The translations under genes and the position numbers were made by a program. From positions 1 to 6,995 of the forward strand of contig JACZVB010000070.1 in NCBI GenBank assembly GCA_022572865.1: a stretch of DNA of 6,995 nucleotides. The letters run 5' to 3'. The stretch's first letter is position 1. Each line of letters opens with the position of its first letter. This document shows, one piece after another, positions 5,764-6,995 of this stretch. Source of the DNA: Chloroflexota bacterium. GTDB taxonomy: Bacteria > Chloroflexota > Dehalococcoidia > Plut-88900. A model generated the notes under the pieces. It made no database searches, had not been told where the DNA came from, and worked only from the letters and a program-made list of their open reading frames with translations.

Positions 5764-6995
5764 TTAACGCCGCCGCCTATAGTAGATGGCGCCACCTGCG
5801 ACGCCCAACGCCGCCAGCACGCCCAGGACGATCCCGATGATGGCCCCGCCCGAGAGTCCGTCCGAAGGAGCTTCTACTGGAGGCGTGACGGTGGGAATCG
5901 GTGTAGGAGCCGGCGTTGGCGCGGGCGTCGGTGCAGGCGTCGGTGCAGGTGTCGGTGCAGGTGTGACCGGCGTTGGCGCGGGCGGGACCGGCGTTGGCTC
6001 CAGAGCCGGGACCACGACGGTCAAGTCGCCCAACTGTCTGCCGATCCGCACAGTGTAGTCCCCCGCCTCTAACTCGATGGTGTAGGTCACTGTTTCGGTA
6101 GCATTGGCGCCGATGATTGCGCTTGTGCTGGCGTGTACTTGGTCGTTTAACCACAGCACCGCGTTGTACTCGGCCACTTCGGCCGTCAGGTTAGTCACCT
6201 GTGCCTGTATCAGAATCTCCTGGCCTGCATCCGCCCGAGTGGGACTGATGCTCAGGTTATCCTCTCGGAACCTTACTGGGGGCACCTCGCTCGCCCCGGT
6301 GATTGCCCAGAGGGAGAATTCGGATGGCGCAACCATATAAAAGATCCGCTCCGCATCCTCGCTGACAAGCTTCCCAAGGAGTGGGACCCAACTGTTTTGC
6401 TCATCATCGAAGCGATTGAACTGGATAGACCACGGATGAATGTCGTTGGCCTCGAGCCAACTCTTTTCCACGAAGAACGTGATGTGGTTGGCGATCATGT
6501 CCTCCGGCTGGAAGCCCTCGGGAGTAAGGGTGAACAGGGAGTTCACCACCAACCCCTCCGGCAGCGCCGGTGTCCCAGCGGGTAATGTGTCGACGTCCAC
6601 AACCGCGACGTGGGCGTCGGGGAACTGGTCAGTGAACCTGGTCAGGATATCCTCTATCGGGGCAGGTGAACCGGTGACCTGGTAACCCCCTTGACCACCC
6701 CTAGGAGCGTTATCTCGCGTGAGCACCTCATGGGGTATGTTCTGGGCCAGGTTTGCCAGCGCATCCGGATTCGCCGCAACTTCGTTATACACACTGGTGA
6801 TCTCCGCGGCATCATTTGCTTTCGACGCCGCAGCTATTCCGATGTCGGTGGCGGTGTTCTGGGCTGTCTCATCCTGTGAGGTTGCCAGGGAAGTTATTAT
6901 GTTGGTGGCGGCGTCCCTCTGGCCCGGGGTCCCTAAGGTCACTAGGTTCGAGACGCTGGGGTTGGCGGCGTCCCTCTGGCCCTGATCTGACGATG
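5764..6995 (-). CDS. Surface protein with PGF-pre-PGF-like and CARDB-like domains, TPAP linker and C-terminal membrane anchor (5' end outside window)
   Basis: 409 residues are visible. The frame is still open at the window edge, so a GTG at 6942 is probably internal. Visible residues 5-61 are Ala/Asn/Thr-rich helical repeats with a 19-residue period. Residues 147-233 match the PGF-pre-PGF type: FFVEKSWLEANDIHPWSIQF, then SWVPL and a closing SEFSLWAITG. Residues 241-328 look like a CARDB-type beta-sandwich (ADAGQEILIQAQVTN, then LWLNDQ and AGDYTVRIG). A Pro/Thr/Ala linker with (TPAP)n spans 332-375, a transmembrane helix 381-404, and the protein ends RRRR. The topology implies an extracellular body held by a C-terminal anchor with a basic cytoplasmic stop. 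PGF-pre-PGF domains are known mainly from archaeal surface proteins and some bacteria including Chloroflexota. The function is unknown; adhesion or cell-envelope structure is likely. DUF2723 follows after 60 bp; that gap (5704-5763) holds no gene. Confidence 0.78.
   Translation of the reverse strand, partial: SSDQGQRDAANPSVSNLVTLGTPGQRDAATNIITSLATSQDETAQNTATDIGIAAASKANDAAEITSVYNEVAANPDALANLAQNIPHEVLTRDNAPRGGQGGYQVTGSPAPIEDILTRFTDQFPDAHVAVVDVDTLPAGTPALPEGLVVNSLFTLTPEGFQPEDMIANHITFFVEKSWLEANDIHPWSIQFNRFDDEQNSWVPLLGKLVSEDAERIFYMVAPSEFSLWAITGASEVPPVRFREDNLSISPTRADAGQEILIQAQVTNLTAEVAEYNAVLWLNDQVHASTSAIIGANATETVTYTIELEAGDYTVRIGRQLGDLTVVVPALEPTPVPPAPTPVTPAPTPAPTPAPTPAPTPAPTPIPTVTPPVEAPSDGLSGGAIIGIVLGVLAALGVAGGAIYYRRRR
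5912..5959 (-). repeat. 12-bp tandem repeat encoding the TPAP linker
   Basis: Four consecutive 12-bp units (5912-5923, 5924-5935, 5936-5947, 5948-5959). The second and third are identical (GGCGTCGGTGCA on the plus strand) and the outer two differ at one to a few bases. Each unit encodes Thr-Pro-Ala-Pro. A further degenerate pair, ACCGGCGTTGGC, follows at 5966-5977 and 5987-5998. The array is a likely site of length variation by slippage, always in frame because the unit is four codons. Confidence 0.85.
6906..6982 (-). repeat. Two identical 20-bp segments 57 bp apart inside the surface-protein gene
   Basis: TGGCGGCGTCCCTCTGGCCC occurs at 6906-6925 and again, without a mismatch, at 6963-6982. 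The offset of 57 bp is 19 codons, so both encode GQRDAA in the same frame. This marks a 19-residue internal repeat of the protein that runs towards, and presumably beyond, the window edge. Confidence 0.85.

Noticed and set aside
5912..5998. Short GC-rich repeats considered as a CRISPR array
   Set aside because: The units are contiguous 12-mers in coding frame with no spacers, encoding a TPAP linker.

Overview
The window is GC-rich bacterial chromosomal DNA with closely packed genes and no RNA gene, IS element or CRISPR array that I can see. The protein style suggests Chloroflexota, perhaps a Dehalococcoidia- or SAR202-like lineage. The signs are Thr-Pro/Gln-Pro linkers behind membrane or lipoprotein anchors, a PGF-pre-PGF-type surface protein, a DUF2723 membrane glycosyltransferase candidate and GTG starts. 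This placement is inference from style, not from a marker gene.

Left part (1-1760, all minus strand): a short cluster transcribed as DUF1232 membrane protein, then hflK, then hflC. hflC is cut by the window edge. HflK and HflC form the SPFH-family complex that surrounds and modulates the FtsH membrane protease. The DUF1232 gene has a near-consensus sigma-70-type promoter so close to its ATG that the transcript would be almost leaderless. A possible second promoter lies before hflK.

Middle (1760-3981): an intergenic stretch with a 21-bp tandem duplication, then a dienelactone-hydrolase-family enzyme on the minus strand. Divergent from it on the plus strand is a lipoprotein-like, Pro/Thr-linker trypsin-like serine protease. 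Back-to-back promoters can be drawn between the two, and the protease leader carries a cluster of perfect palindromes. The protease gene is frameshifted: His and Asp of the catalytic triad are in one frame, Ser in another.

Right part (3982-6995, minus strand): a surface or secreted protein, truncated at the window edge, with helical repeats, a PGF-pre-PGF-like domain, a CARDB-like domain, a (TPAP)n linker, a C-terminal transmembrane segment and an RRRR tail. It is followed 60 bp downstream by a 573-aa DUF2723 polytopic protein related to the TMEM260 protein O-mannosyltransferase family. The protease converges on this pair. A Thr-rich surface protein, a candidate protein O-glycosyltransferase and a Thr-rich secreted protease side by side suggest, as a hypothesis only, a local enzyme-substrate relation at the cell surface.
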